Source: an uncultured Lachnospiraceae bacterium
GTDB lineage: Bacteria; Bacillota_A; Clostridia; Lachnospirales; Lachnospiraceae
Assembly (NCBI GenBank): GCA_910588595.1
Contig: CAJUQU010000030.1
Span: 1-22,534 of the forward strand
DNA length: 22,534 nucleotides
Direction of reading: 5' to 3'
The stretch's first letter is position 1; each line of letters opens with the position of its first letter. The notes beneath the pieces were generated by a model. That model saw only the letters and a program-made list of their open reading frames with translations, was not told where the DNA came from and ran no database searches. Position numbers and translations under genes: made by a program. This document shows, in pieces, positions 7,619 through 14,669 of the stretch.

Positions 7619-9052
7619 ATGAGTACTACTTCAAGTTTGGCAAGTAAGAGAATCGAATCTTTACTTGATGAAAACAGTTTCGTTGAAATCGGTGCCCTTG
7701 TCACAGCTAGAGCGACAGATTTCAATCTGAAACAGACTGAGACTCCCTCAGACGGTGTTGTCACCGGATATGGAGTGATCAATGGCAATCTCGTGTATGT
7801 GTACAGCCAGGATGCTTCTGTGCTGAATGGTTCCGTCGGAGAGATGCACGCCAGAAAAATCACGAACCTCTACGACCTTGCGATGAAGACAGGCGCGCCC
7901 GTCATCGGCCTGATCGATTCGGCAGGTCTTAGGCTCCAGGAGGCGACAGATGCACTTAATGCTTTTGGTGAGATCTACTTAAAGCAGACACTTGCATCGG
8001 GAGTGATCCCTCAGATCACAGCGATATTTGGAAGCTGCGGCGGCGGTCTTGCGCTGATTCCGACACTGACAGATTTCACGTTTATGGAGTCGTCAAAGGC
8101 AAAGCTTTTTGTCAATTCCCCGAATGCACTTGACGGGAACAATATTTCCAAGTGTGATTCCTCATCCGCGGAGTTCCAGAGCAGTGAGAGCGGCATCGTG
8201 GATGTGGTGGCTGACGAGGCTGTGATCTATGCAAAGGTCAGAGAACTCGTATCCATGCTTCCTGCAAACAATGAGGACGATGCAGCTTATGAGGAGTGCA
8301 CCGATGATCTGAACAGAGTCTGTGCCGATCTGGCAAACTGCGTGGGAGATACCTCGATCGCGCTCTCCACGATCGCGGACAACAATGTATTCTTCGAGGT
8401 AAAAGAAAATTATGCGAAGGACATGGTGACAGGATTTGTCAAGTTAAACGGTATGACAGTGGGCTGTGTTGCGAACCGTACAGAAGTCTACAGTGCAGAG
8501 GGCGAAGTCACAGACAAGTACGATGCAGTTTTATCTGTGAACGGTTGTGAGAAGGCAGCGGACTTTATCAATTTCTGTGACGCTTTTGATATTCCTGTAT
8601 TATCACTGACCAATGTCAGGGGATATGAGGCGACAGTGTGCGCTGAGAAACACATTGCTAAGGCGGTAGCGAAGCTTACATATGCTTTTGCGAACGCCAC
8701 GGTGCCGAAGGTGAATGTCGTGATCGGAAAGGCGCTGGGAAGCGCATATGTTGCGATGAACTCAAAAGCGATCGGTGCAGATCTCACGATCGCATGGCCT
8801 GATGCCCAGATCGGTTCCATGGATGCAGATCTTGCCGCAAAGATCATGTATGAGGGGCAGGGTGCAGAGGTCATCAAGGAGAAGGCGGCAGAGTACGCAG
8901 CGCTGCAGACAAGTGCAGCAGGTGCGGCAAAGAGAGGATATGTAGATCAGATCATCGATGCGGCAGATACAAGAAAATACGTGATCGGCGCTTTTGAGAT
9001 GCTGTTTACAAAGAGAGAGGATCGTCCGTCAAAGAAGCATGGCACGGTCTAA
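7619..9052 (+). CDS. CoA-ester carboxyltransferase, 12S/methylmalonyl-CoA decarboxylase alpha-like
   Basis: This 477-residue cytoplasmic protein belongs to the crotonase-fold carboxyltransferases (MmdA, PccB, transcarboxylase 12S, GcdA) that move CO2 between a CoA thioester and biotin. Family landmarks are DSAGLRLQE at 100-108 (usually DSGGARIQE), FGSCGGGLALIPTLTDF at 137-153 (usually GPCAGGAVYSPALTDF), GKALGSAYVAMNS at 370-382 and AWPDAQIGSM at 392-401. The C-terminal DTRKY and KKHG are typical of MmdA. It is about 30 residues shorter than usual MmdA and departs at both oxyanion loops, so the acyl-CoA substrate (methylmalonyl-, malonyl- or another) cannot be assigned. GGAGG at 7607-7611 sits 7 bases before the ATG. 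It is first in the operon, 18 bases before the OadG-like gene. Confidence 0.85.
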   Translation: MSTTSSLASKRIESLLDENSFVEIGALVTARATDFNLKQTETPSDGVVTGYGVINGNLVYVYSQDASVLNGSVGEMHARKITNLYDLAMKTGAPVIGLIDSAGLRLQEATDALNAFGEIYLKQTLASGVIPQITAIFGSCGGGLALIPTLTDFTFMESSKAKLFVNSPNALDGNNISKCDSSSAEFQSSESGIVDVVADEAVIYAKVRELVSMLPANNEDDAAYEECTDDLNRVCADLANCVGDTSIALSTIADNNVFFEVKENYAKDMVTGFVKLNGMTVGCVANRTEVYSAEGEVTDKYDAVLSVNGCEKAADFINFCDAFDIPVLSLTNVRGYEATVCAEKHIAKAVAKLTYAFANATVPKVNVVIGKALGSAYVAMNSKAIGADLTIAWPDAQIGSMDADLAAKIMYEGQGAEVIKEKAAEYAALQTSAAGAAKRGYVDQIIDAADTRKYVIGAFEMLFTKREDRPSKKHGTV

Positions 9053-9070
9053 GAAAGGGTGAACGTTAAT

Positions 9071-9886
9071 ATGAAAAAATTTGTGAGATTATTATTAATG
9101 CTTACCTGCGTTTTCGTTCTGACAGCGTGCAGTTCAAATGAAACGCCCAGTGAATATCAGAAGAACAAGGAGAATTTAGCAAAGAACAGGGCAGATCAGG
9201 TTGTCAGACTCACAGAAAAATTAGTCGCGACAGATAATGTTGACCAATTGCTCCAGGATTATAATAATGTGGAGCTCGGGGATCTGTTCGCATCGACTTA
9301 CGTACAGTACTACGGCGATACCTCTTTTTCGTGCGAAGGTAAAGCAGTGAATAGTGCACTCACATCTTTCCAGACAGGTAAGGAGAGCATGGTGAATATC
9401 ACAGAGTATGGTACGCCGACTTCTGTTGTCGATGGTGACATGATTGTTGTAACGGTTCCCGTGATAGGTGAGAAAGGAAACGGTTCGGTAGAATTAATAT
9501 TTACGAATGATATTTACCTGCAGATGACATCATGTACGCTGAACATTGATCAGACAAAGGGACAGCTGATGACAAGGGCAGCGCTCAACACACTGCTTGG
9601 TATGGGTACTGTGTTTGTGGTACTGATCCTGATCAGTCTCATCATTTCCGCATTTGGGGGGATACCGAAGATCCAGGCTCGTTTTGCGCCGAAGAAAGCG
9701 GAGATCGCACCGGAGCCGGAACCCGCGCCTGCAGCGCCGGTTGTTGAAGAGGAAGATCTTTCGGATGACATGGAGCTGGTAGCAGTCATAGCGGCGGCGA
9801 TCGCAGCGTATGAGGGAACAAGCGTGGAAGGTTTCCAGGTCAGAAGTATCAGGCGGGCAAATACAAAAAATTGGAAAAGAGCATAG
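9071..9886 (+). CDS. OadG-like gamma/delta subunit of Na+-pumping decarboxylase with N-terminal lipoprotein domain
   Basis: The gamma (or delta) subunit anchors the carboxyltransferase to the membrane pump. This version has 271 residues, against roughly 80-130 for common OadG/MmdD. A lipoprotein signal peptide ends in LTAC with Cys20. Residues 21-170 form an unrecognised extracytoplasmic domain. One transmembrane helix lies at about 172-195. A Pro/Glu/Ala-rich linker (207-228) then leads to the OadG-type tail ELVAVIAAAIAAYEG at 235-249, which should lie in the cytoplasm. The ATG at 9071 follows AAGGG by 11 bases and gives a clean signal peptide. An in-frame GTG at 9059 has no ribosome binding site. 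The gene is followed 25 bases later by the biotin carrier gene. The role of the external domain is unknown. Confidence 0.8.
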   Translation: MKKFVRLLLMLTCVFVLTACSSNETPSEYQKNKENLAKNRADQVVRLTEKLVATDNVDQLLQDYNNVELGDLFASTYVQYYGDTSFSCEGKAVNSALTSFQTGKESMVNITEYGTPTSVVDGDMIVVTVPVIGEKGNGSVELIFTNDIYLQMTSCTLNIDQTKGQLMTRAALNTLLGMGTVFVVLILISLIISAFGGIPKIQARFAPKKAEIAPEPEPAPAAPVVEEEDLSDDMELVAVIAAAIAAYEGTSVEGFQVRSIRRANTKNWKRA

Positions 9887-9911
9887 AGTATTATTTTAGG
9901 AGGAAGTTAAA

Positions 9912-10283
9912 ATGAAGAATTATACAATCACCGTTAACGGCAACGTATATGATGTTGTAGTAGAAGAAGGCGCAGGTTCTGGAGCAGCTCCGGTGGCGGC
10001 AGCAGCTCCCAAGGCGGCACCGAAAGCAGCTCCGGCAGCAGCTCCCAAGGCAAGTGCAGGCGCAGCGGGCAGTATCCGAATCGAAGCAGGTGCTGCAGGC
10101 AAGGTGTTCAAACTCGAGAAGAGTGTAGGACAGGCTGTGAAGAAAGGAGATGCAGTTGTTATCCTCGAGGCGATGAAGATGGAGATTCCTGTGGTAGCAC
10201 CTCAGGATGGCACAGTGGCAAGTGTTGATGTGGCAGTTGGCGACTCTGTTGAAGCAGGTGCTTTACTTGCAACTTTGAACTGA
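9912..10283 (+). CDS. biotin carboxyl carrier protein of the decarboxylase complex
   Basis: This 123-residue protein should carry CO2 on biotin between a carboxyltransferase and the membrane pump. An N-terminal segment (MKNYTITVNGNVYDVVVEE) is typical of decarboxylase carriers. An Ala/Pro/Lys-rich flexible linker spans about residues 22-52, as in MmdC and GcdC. The biotinyl domain occupies about 54-123 with the biotinylation motif EAMKM and target Lys89. The start has AGGAGG 7 bases upstream. It lies between the OadG-like and OadB-like genes. No biotin carboxylase gene accompanies it, which argues against an ATP-dependent carboxylase. A biotin ligase must act from elsewhere in the genome. Confidence 0.93.
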   Translation: MKNYTITVNGNVYDVVVEEGAGSGAAPVAAAAPKAAPKAAPAAAPKASAGAAGSIRIEAGAAGKVFKLEKSVGQAVKKGDAVVILEAMKMEIPVVAPQDGTVASVDVAVGDSVEAGALLATLN

Positions 10284-10304
10284 TCACCACGATCGCGGTG
10301 GAAT

Positions 10305-10324
10305 CAGAGCGGTGATACGCTCTG
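10305..10324 (+). promoter_or_regulatory. intercistronic hairpin before the Na+ pump subunit gene
   Basis: CAGAGCG (10305-10311) and CGCTCTG (10318-10324) make a perfect 7-bp stem with a 6-base loop, in the 66-base gap between biotin carrier and pump genes. Only TAAAATAAAATA follows, so it is not an obvious terminator. It could be a processing or stability element that adjusts subunit ratios. The role is inferred. Confidence 0.45.
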
Positions 10325-10349
10325 TAAAATAAAATAGGAGGTCAACAAA

Positions 10350-11498
10350 ATGTCATATATAGCAGATACATTGAACAATCTGATCCATCAGACGGCGTTT
10401 TTTAACATCACTGGCGGAAATGTGATCATGATTGTTGTTGCTTGTGTATTCCTTTATCTTGCTATCGCGAAGCAGTATGAGCCGCTTCTGTTAACACCGA
10501 TAGCGTTTGGTATGCTGCTGGTCAATATCTATCCCGACATTATGGCACCGATCGGTGCGGATGGCACGCCGGGCGGTTTACTGTATTATTTCTATTTACT
10601 TGATGAGTGGGCGATCCTTCCATCCTTGATATTTATGGGAGTGGGCGCCATGACAGACTTTGGTCCGCTGATTGCCAATCCCAAGAGCTTTCTGCTCGGA
10701 GCAGCAGCACAGTTTGGTATCTTTGCAGCTTATTTTGGTGCGATCGCCCTTGGCTTTAACGATAAGGCAGCGGCAGCAGTATCCATCATTGGCGGCGCCG
10801 ATGGTCCTACATCCATTTTCCTTGCTGGTAAGCTTGGGCAGACTGGTCTGCTCGGACCGATCGCAGTGGCAGCTTATTCATACATGTCCTTAGTGCCGAT
10901 CATTCAGCCGCCAATCATGAAACTCTTGACAACCGAGAAGGAGAGACAGATCAAGATGGCGCAGCTGCGTCCGGTTTCTAAATTTGAGAGGATTCTCTTC
11001 CCGATCATTGTTACGATCGTTGTATGTCTGATCCTTCCTACAACGGCTCCGCTTGTCGGTATGCTGATGCTGGGAAATCTCTTCAGGGAGTCAGGCGTGG
11101 TAAGACAGCTTCAGGAGACAGCTTCCAATGCACTGATGTACATCGTTGTTATTCTGCTTGGTACTTCTGTAGGTGCTACAACTAGCGCCGAGGCATTTTT
11201 GAACGGGGATACGATCAAGATCGTTGTGTTGGGTCTTGTTGCATTTATGTTTGGTACGGCAGCGGGTGTCCTCTTCGGCAAACTGATGTGCGCATTGACG
11301 AAGGGCAAAGTAAATCCGCTGATCGGATCGGCAGGCGTTTCAGCTGTTCCTATGGCAGCGCGCGTTTCGCAGAAGGTTGGTGCGGAGGCGGATCCGACGA
11401 ACTTCCTGCTCATGCATGCGATGGGACCGAATGTTGCAGGTGTTATCGGTACAGCAGTAGCGGCCGGAACATTCATGGCGATTTTCGGGGTATTTTAA
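10350..11498 (+). CDS. Na+-translocating decarboxylase beta subunit (OadB/MmdB/GcdB family)
   Basis: This 382-residue polytopic membrane protein decarboxylates carboxybiotin and pumps Na+ out of the cell. The family signature IGGADGPTSIFLAGKL is at about 147-162. Asp151 is the counterpart of the functionally essential Asp203 of Klebsiella OadB. The conserved C-terminal segment GPNVAGVIG is at 359-367. Several long hydrophobic segments are spread along the whole length, and the size is in the usual range. GGAGG lies 8 bases before the ATG. As the only pump subunit in the operon it would serve both carboxyltransferases encoded on either side. The family assignment is very secure, and the substrate of the whole complex is not. 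Confidence 0.96.
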   Translation: MSYIADTLNNLIHQTAFFNITGGNVIMIVVACVFLYLAIAKQYEPLLLTPIAFGMLLVNIYPDIMAPIGADGTPGGLLYYFYLLDEWAILPSLIFMGVGAMTDFGPLIANPKSFLLGAAAQFGIFAAYFGAIALGFNDKAAAAVSIIGGADGPTSIFLAGKLGQTGLLGPIAVAAYSYMSLVPIIQPPIMKLLTTEKERQIKMAQLRPVSKFERILFPIIVTIVVCLILPTTAPLVGMLMLGNLFRESGVVRQLQETASNALMYIVVILLGTSVGATTSAEAFLNGDTIKIVVLGLVAFMFGTAAGVLFGKLMCALTKGKVNPLIGSAGVSAVPMAARVSQKVGAEADPTNFLLMHAMGPNVAGVIGTAVAAGTFMAIFGVF

Positions 11499-11508
11499 AA
11501 ATAATAAT

Positions 11509-11564
11509 TAGGAGGAAATTCCTCCTATATGGGAGAGAGTTTTCTTCAGATTGACAAGGAGGAA
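11509..11564 (+). promoter_or_regulatory. possible mutually exclusive RNA pairing at the 5S subunit ribosome binding site
   Basis: TAGGAGGAA (11509-11517) and TTCCTCCTA (11519-11527) form a perfect 9-bp palindrome with one central base. The true ribosome binding site of the next gene repeats the same 8-mer, AGGAGGAA, at 11557-11564. The single TTCCTCCT could pair with the nearby downstream copy and hide the ribosome binding site, or be held by the upstream copy and leave it free. The palindrome's own hairpin would need a loop, shortening its stem. Regulation is inferred; the three elements are seen directly. Confidence 0.45.
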
Positions 11565-11567
11565 TAG
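11529..11567 (+). other. possible 12-codon upstream reading frame overlapping the 5S subunit ribosome binding site
   Basis: An ATG at 11529 opens a short frame (MGESFLQIDKEE) that stops at TAG 11565-11567, two bases before the ATG of the 5S subunit gene. A ribosome on it would cover the AGGAGG of the next gene, which could couple the two. The nearest AGGAGG upstream ends 13 bases before this ATG, which is long, so translation is doubtful. Confidence 0.2.
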
Positions 11568-11569
11568 AA

Positions 11570-13006
11570 ATGTCAGATATAGAAAAGAAACCGATCAAGA
11601 TTACTGAGACTGTTCTTCGTGATTCGCATCAGTCTTTGATCGCTACGAGAATGCCGACTGAGTTTATGCTTCCAATCCTTGAGACCATGGATCAGGTTGG
11701 ATATCATTCCTTAGAGTGCTGGGGTGGTGCGACATTTGATGCGTCTCTCCGGTTCCTGAAGGAAGATCCATGGGAAAGACTCAGAAAGATCAGGGATGGG
11801 GTCAAAAACACGAAACTGCAGATGCTTTTCAGGGGTCAGAATATTTTGGGCTACCGCCACTATGCAGATGACGTTGTTACTGAGTTTGTTGAGAAATCGA
11901 TTGCAAACGGAATCGATATCATTCGTATTTTCGACTGTTTTAATGATCTTAGGAATCTGCAGTGCGCTGTGAATGCAGCAAATGCTGTCAAGAAGAGAGA
12001 GGGGCGCGGTGAGGCGCAGATCGCTCTGTCTTACACATTGGGTGATGCATATACACTTGAATACTGGATGAAGATGGCAAAGGACATCGAGGAGATGGGT
12101 GCTGATTCTATCTGTATCAAGGACATGGCAGGACTCTTGGTTCCATACAAGGCTGAGGAGCTCATCAAAGCCATGAAGTCTGCGACAAAGCTTCCGATCC
12201 AGCTGCATACGCACTATACATCGGGTGTTGCTTCCATGACATACTTAAAGTCTGTCGAGGCAGGTGTGGATGTCATTGACTGTGCGATCTCTCCGTTTGC
12301 ACTTGGCACATCCCAGCCGGCGACTGAGGTTATGGTAGAGACATTCAAGGGAACACCATATGATACAGGATTTGACCAGAATCTTCTGGCAAAGATCGCG
12401 GATTATTTCAGACCATACAGGGAAGAGTGCTTAAAGAGCGGTCTGCTCAATCCCAAGGTGCTCGGTGTAGATATCAAGACATTGATGTATCAGGTGCCGG
12501 GTGGTATGTTATCAAACATGGTCAGCCAGCTGAAAGAGCAGAATGCAGAGGATAAATACTATGACGTGCTTCAGGAGATCCCTAGAGTGCGCAAAGATCT
12601 GGGTGAGCCGCCTCTCGTTACCCCGTCTTCACAGATCGTTGGTACACAGGCTGTGTTTAATGTGCTGATGGGTGAGCGCTACAAGATGGCGACGAAGGAG
12701 ACAAAGGCAGTTCTCCACGGTGAGTATGGTCAGACAGTCAAGCCGTTTAATAAGGAAGTTCAGGATAAGGTGCTCTCGGCAGAGGAGAAGGAGACGATCA
12801 TTACCTGTCGTCCGGCAGATAAACTTCCAAACGAGTTAAAGAAGATCGAAGAGGAGATGAAAGAGTGGAAACAGCAGGATGAGGATGTGTTGTCCTATGC
12901 ATTGTTCCCTCAGGTTGCCATCGATTTCTTTAAGTATCGTCAGGCACAGCAGGAGAAGGTTGATATGACCCAGGCTGACACCAAGAACGGTGCATATCCT
13001 GTTTAA
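11570..13006 (+). CDS. keto-acid carboxyltransferase, 5S/OadA-like, without biotin domain
   Basis: This 478-residue cytoplasmic protein is of the TIM-barrel class found in oxaloacetate decarboxylase alpha, pyruvate carboxylase and transcarboxylase 5S. It moves CO2 between oxaloacetate/pyruvate and biotin. Visible landmarks are LRDSHQSLIATRM at 16-28 with metal ligand Asp18, ECWGGATFDASLRFL at 49-63, FDCFNDLRN at 121-129, the catalytic lysine region IKDMAGL with Lys184, and LHTHY with metal ligands His213 and His215. It stops before the biotinyl domain seen in full OadA (about 590 residues), so it must use the separate carrier at 9912-10283. AGGAGG lies 7 bases before the ATG. It closes the operon and a strong hairpin follows. 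Automated annotation could call it pyruvate carboxylase subunit B, but no biotin carboxylase is present. Confidence 0.92.
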   Translation: MSDIEKKPIKITETVLRDSHQSLIATRMPTEFMLPILETMDQVGYHSLECWGGATFDASLRFLKEDPWERLRKIRDGVKNTKLQMLFRGQNILGYRHYADDVVTEFVEKSIANGIDIIRIFDCFNDLRNLQCAVNAANAVKKREGRGEAQIALSYTLGDAYTLEYWMKMAKDIEEMGADSICIKDMAGLLVPYKAEELIKAMKSATKLPIQLHTHYTSGVASMTYLKSVEAGVDVIDCAISPFALGTSQPATEVMVETFKGTPYDTGFDQNLLAKIADYFRPYREECLKSGLLNPKVLGVDIKTLMYQVPGGMLSNMVSQLKEQNAEDKYYDVLQEIPRVRKDLGEPPLVTPSSQIVGTQAVFNVLMGERYKMATKETKAVLHGEYGQTVKPFNKEVQDKVLSAEEKETIITCRPADKLPNELKKIEEEMKEWKQQDEDVLSYALFPQVAIDFFKYRQAQQEKVDMTQADTKNGAYPV

Positions 13007-13028
13007 TTAGCGCTGGAACTGTTTACTG

Positions 13029-13062
13029 GTATCGGGTTAAAGTGGTTTTAACCCGATACTTT
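13029..13062 (+). terminator. terminator hairpin at the end of the decarboxylase operon
   Basis: GTATCGGGTTAAA (13029-13041) and TTTAACCCGATAC (13047-13059) are perfectly complementary over 13 bp with a 5-base loop. TTT follows, then CGC, so the T-tract is short. The position 22 bases after the last gene and the very stable stem support termination. Confidence 0.75.
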
Positions 13063-13117
13063 CGCAGTTCGGTATACCTGTGAGAAAGGCATGGATGATG
13101 AAATGGCAAGGAAATAA

Positions 13118-13648
13118 TTGATTACAAAGGACAAAATATCGGAGACAGCCTTTGCTCTGGCAAGAGCGGAGGGGATAGAAAACGTTACGGCCAGAAAACT
13201 GGCAGCGCAGATCGGATGTTCCACACAGCCAATATTCAGGGTTTATGCAAATATGGGTGAACTCTATTCGGAAATATATCAGAGGGCGATCGAGGCCTTC
13301 GGTGATTACTATGGAAATTACAAGTCGGAGGTGGTCACACCATTCATACACCTGGGACTTGCTTATATAAATTATGCAAAGGAAGAGAGAAAATTGTTTC
13401 AGCTCCTGTTTCAGTCGGAACACAGGGGGGACAGAGGGCTCTTTGAGCTCCTAAACGGCAAATCGGGAGCAGTCAGCAGAGAGATCAACAAAGCGTCAGC
13501 ATCAGGATGTCAGAATCCGAGCGGGCTGTTCATGAAGATGTGGATCTTTATACATGGATGCGCCTGTATGGTCCTCACCGGGGATTATGACCTGACAGAG
13601 GAAGAAACGATCGATTTGCTGCAGGATATATATAATAGCTGCTCATGA
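13118..13648 (+). CDS. TetR/AcrR family transcriptional regulator, start disturbed
   Basis: The 176-residue protein has a TetR-type DNA-binding domain at about 5-50 (ISETAFALARAEGIENVTAR, then KLAAQIGCSTQPIFRVYANM) and a divergent ligand-binding C-terminal domain. It starts at TTG 13118, five bases after AAGGA. Directly before the TTG is an in-frame TAA, and before that the same frame reads MDDEMARK from ATG 13091, or MARK from ATG 13103. Related regulators commonly begin with a short basic segment before ITKDKI, so the TAA may be a nonsense mutation in codon 5 of the original gene, now bypassed by the TTG. The gene follows the decarboxylase operon terminator. Its target is unknown, but the neighbouring operon or itself are candidates. 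Confidence 0.82.
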   Translation: MITKDKISETAFALARAEGIENVTARKLAAQIGCSTQPIFRVYANMGELYSEIYQRAIEAFGDYYGNYKSEVVTPFIHLGLAYINYAKEERKLFQLLFQSEHRGDRGLFELLNGKSGAVSREINKASASGCQNPSGLFMKMWIFIHGCACMVLTGDYDLTEEETIDLLQDIYNSCS

Positions 13649-13705
13649 TCCGTCTGGATAAAGCACAGAATAGTATGTTAAATGCGCTGAGGATGAGGAA
13701 TTTTG

Positions 13706-14641
13706 ATGGACGCAAAACGGGATACGATATCAAGAATAAATGAAAAGTTTAATAAGATGAGCAAATCCCACAAGAAGCTTGCCACTTTTGTCATTGACCA
13801 TTATGAACAGGCAGCTTTCATGACAGCGGCAAAACTTGGAAAGGCAGTGGGGATCAGCGAAGCGACCGTTGTGCGGTTTGCGTATGCACTAGAATACGAA
13901 GGATATCCCGAGTTTCAGGAGGCGTTGGCTGAATGGGTCAAAAAGAAGTTGAACGCAGTGCAGTCGATCGGTGCCAAATATGGGGCAAGTACGCAGGCGG
14001 AACTTTTGACTTCTGTGCTGAGTTCCGATATTGAGAAGATCGAGGATACGATCGAACACATCGATGCGCAGTCCTTTGAGGCGGCTGTCGATATCATCCT
14101 GGCAGCAAAGCATGTATATATTATCGGGATCAGAAGCTGCAAGCCGCTTGCACAGTTTCTGCACTTTTATCTCAATATGATCCGTGGGGATGTCTATCTG
14201 CTCGATTCGACCAGCACTTCGGAGACCTTTGAGCAGATGCTGCGGATCAATGAAAAGGATGCGGTGATCGGAATCAGTTTTCCGAGGTATTCTATGAGGA
14301 CACTCAAGGCGATGGAGATGGCAAACGATAAAAATGCAAAGGTGATCACACTGACGGATACGATCCATTCACCGATGTGTCTCTACTCAGCGTGTAATCT
14401 GCTGGCGAGAAGTGATATGGTGTCGATCGTGGATTCGCTTGTGGCGCCGCTAAGTCTGATCAATGCGCTTGTGGTGGCGTTGTGCCTGCGCAGACCGGAC
14501 GAGGTAAAGCGGAGTCTGGAATCTCTCGAGAAGGCATGGGACAATTATCAGGTTTACTTGAAGGATGAGATCAATTTTATAGATGAGGATATGCTGAACA
14601 CACCATTGCAGGCTCAGATGGGACAGCGGAAAAAGAGGTAG
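13706..14641 (+). CDS. MurR/RpiR family transcriptional regulator (HTH plus SIS domain)
   Basis: This 311-residue regulator has an N-terminal helix-turn-helix of RpiR type (about 1-77, including MTAAKLGKAVGISEATVVRF) and a SIS domain (about 110-250) that normally binds a phosphosugar. The usual glycine/serine-rich ligand loop is replaced by IIGIRSCKPLAQF, so the ligand may differ. AGGA lies 6 bases before the ATG at 13706. A TTG one codon earlier is less likely. It starts 57 bases after the TetR gene and ends 28 bases before the flavoprotein gene, with no terminator on either side, so it may be cotranscribed with them. Its regulon cannot be deduced here. Confidence 0.9.
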   Translation: MDAKRDTISRINEKFNKMSKSHKKLATFVIDHYEQAAFMTAAKLGKAVGISEATVVRFAYALEYEGYPEFQEALAEWVKKKLNAVQSIGAKYGASTQAELLTSVLSSDIEKIEDTIEHIDAQSFEAAVDIILAAKHVYIIGIRSCKPLAQFLHFYLNMIRGDVYLLDSTSTSETFEQMLRINEKDAVIGISFPRYSMRTLKAMEMANDKNAKVITLTDTIHSPMCLYSACNLLARSDMVSIVDSLVAPLSLINALVVALCLRRPDEVKRSLESLEKAWDNYQVYLKDEINFIDEDMLNTPLQAQMGQRKKR

Positions 14642-14669
14642 GTAGAAAGATAAAGAGGAGTAAACAATA

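Noticed and set aside
7619..13006. Acetyl- or propionyl-CoA carboxylase operon
   Set aside because: No biotin carboxylase is present, while an OadB-type Na+ pump and OadG-type anchor are. This fits a decarboxylase or transcarboxylase.
13631..13636. TATAAT at the end of the TetR gene as a promoter for the RpiR regulator
   Set aside because: There is no TG extension and no -35 box at 16-18 bases, and the sequence is a simple TA run.
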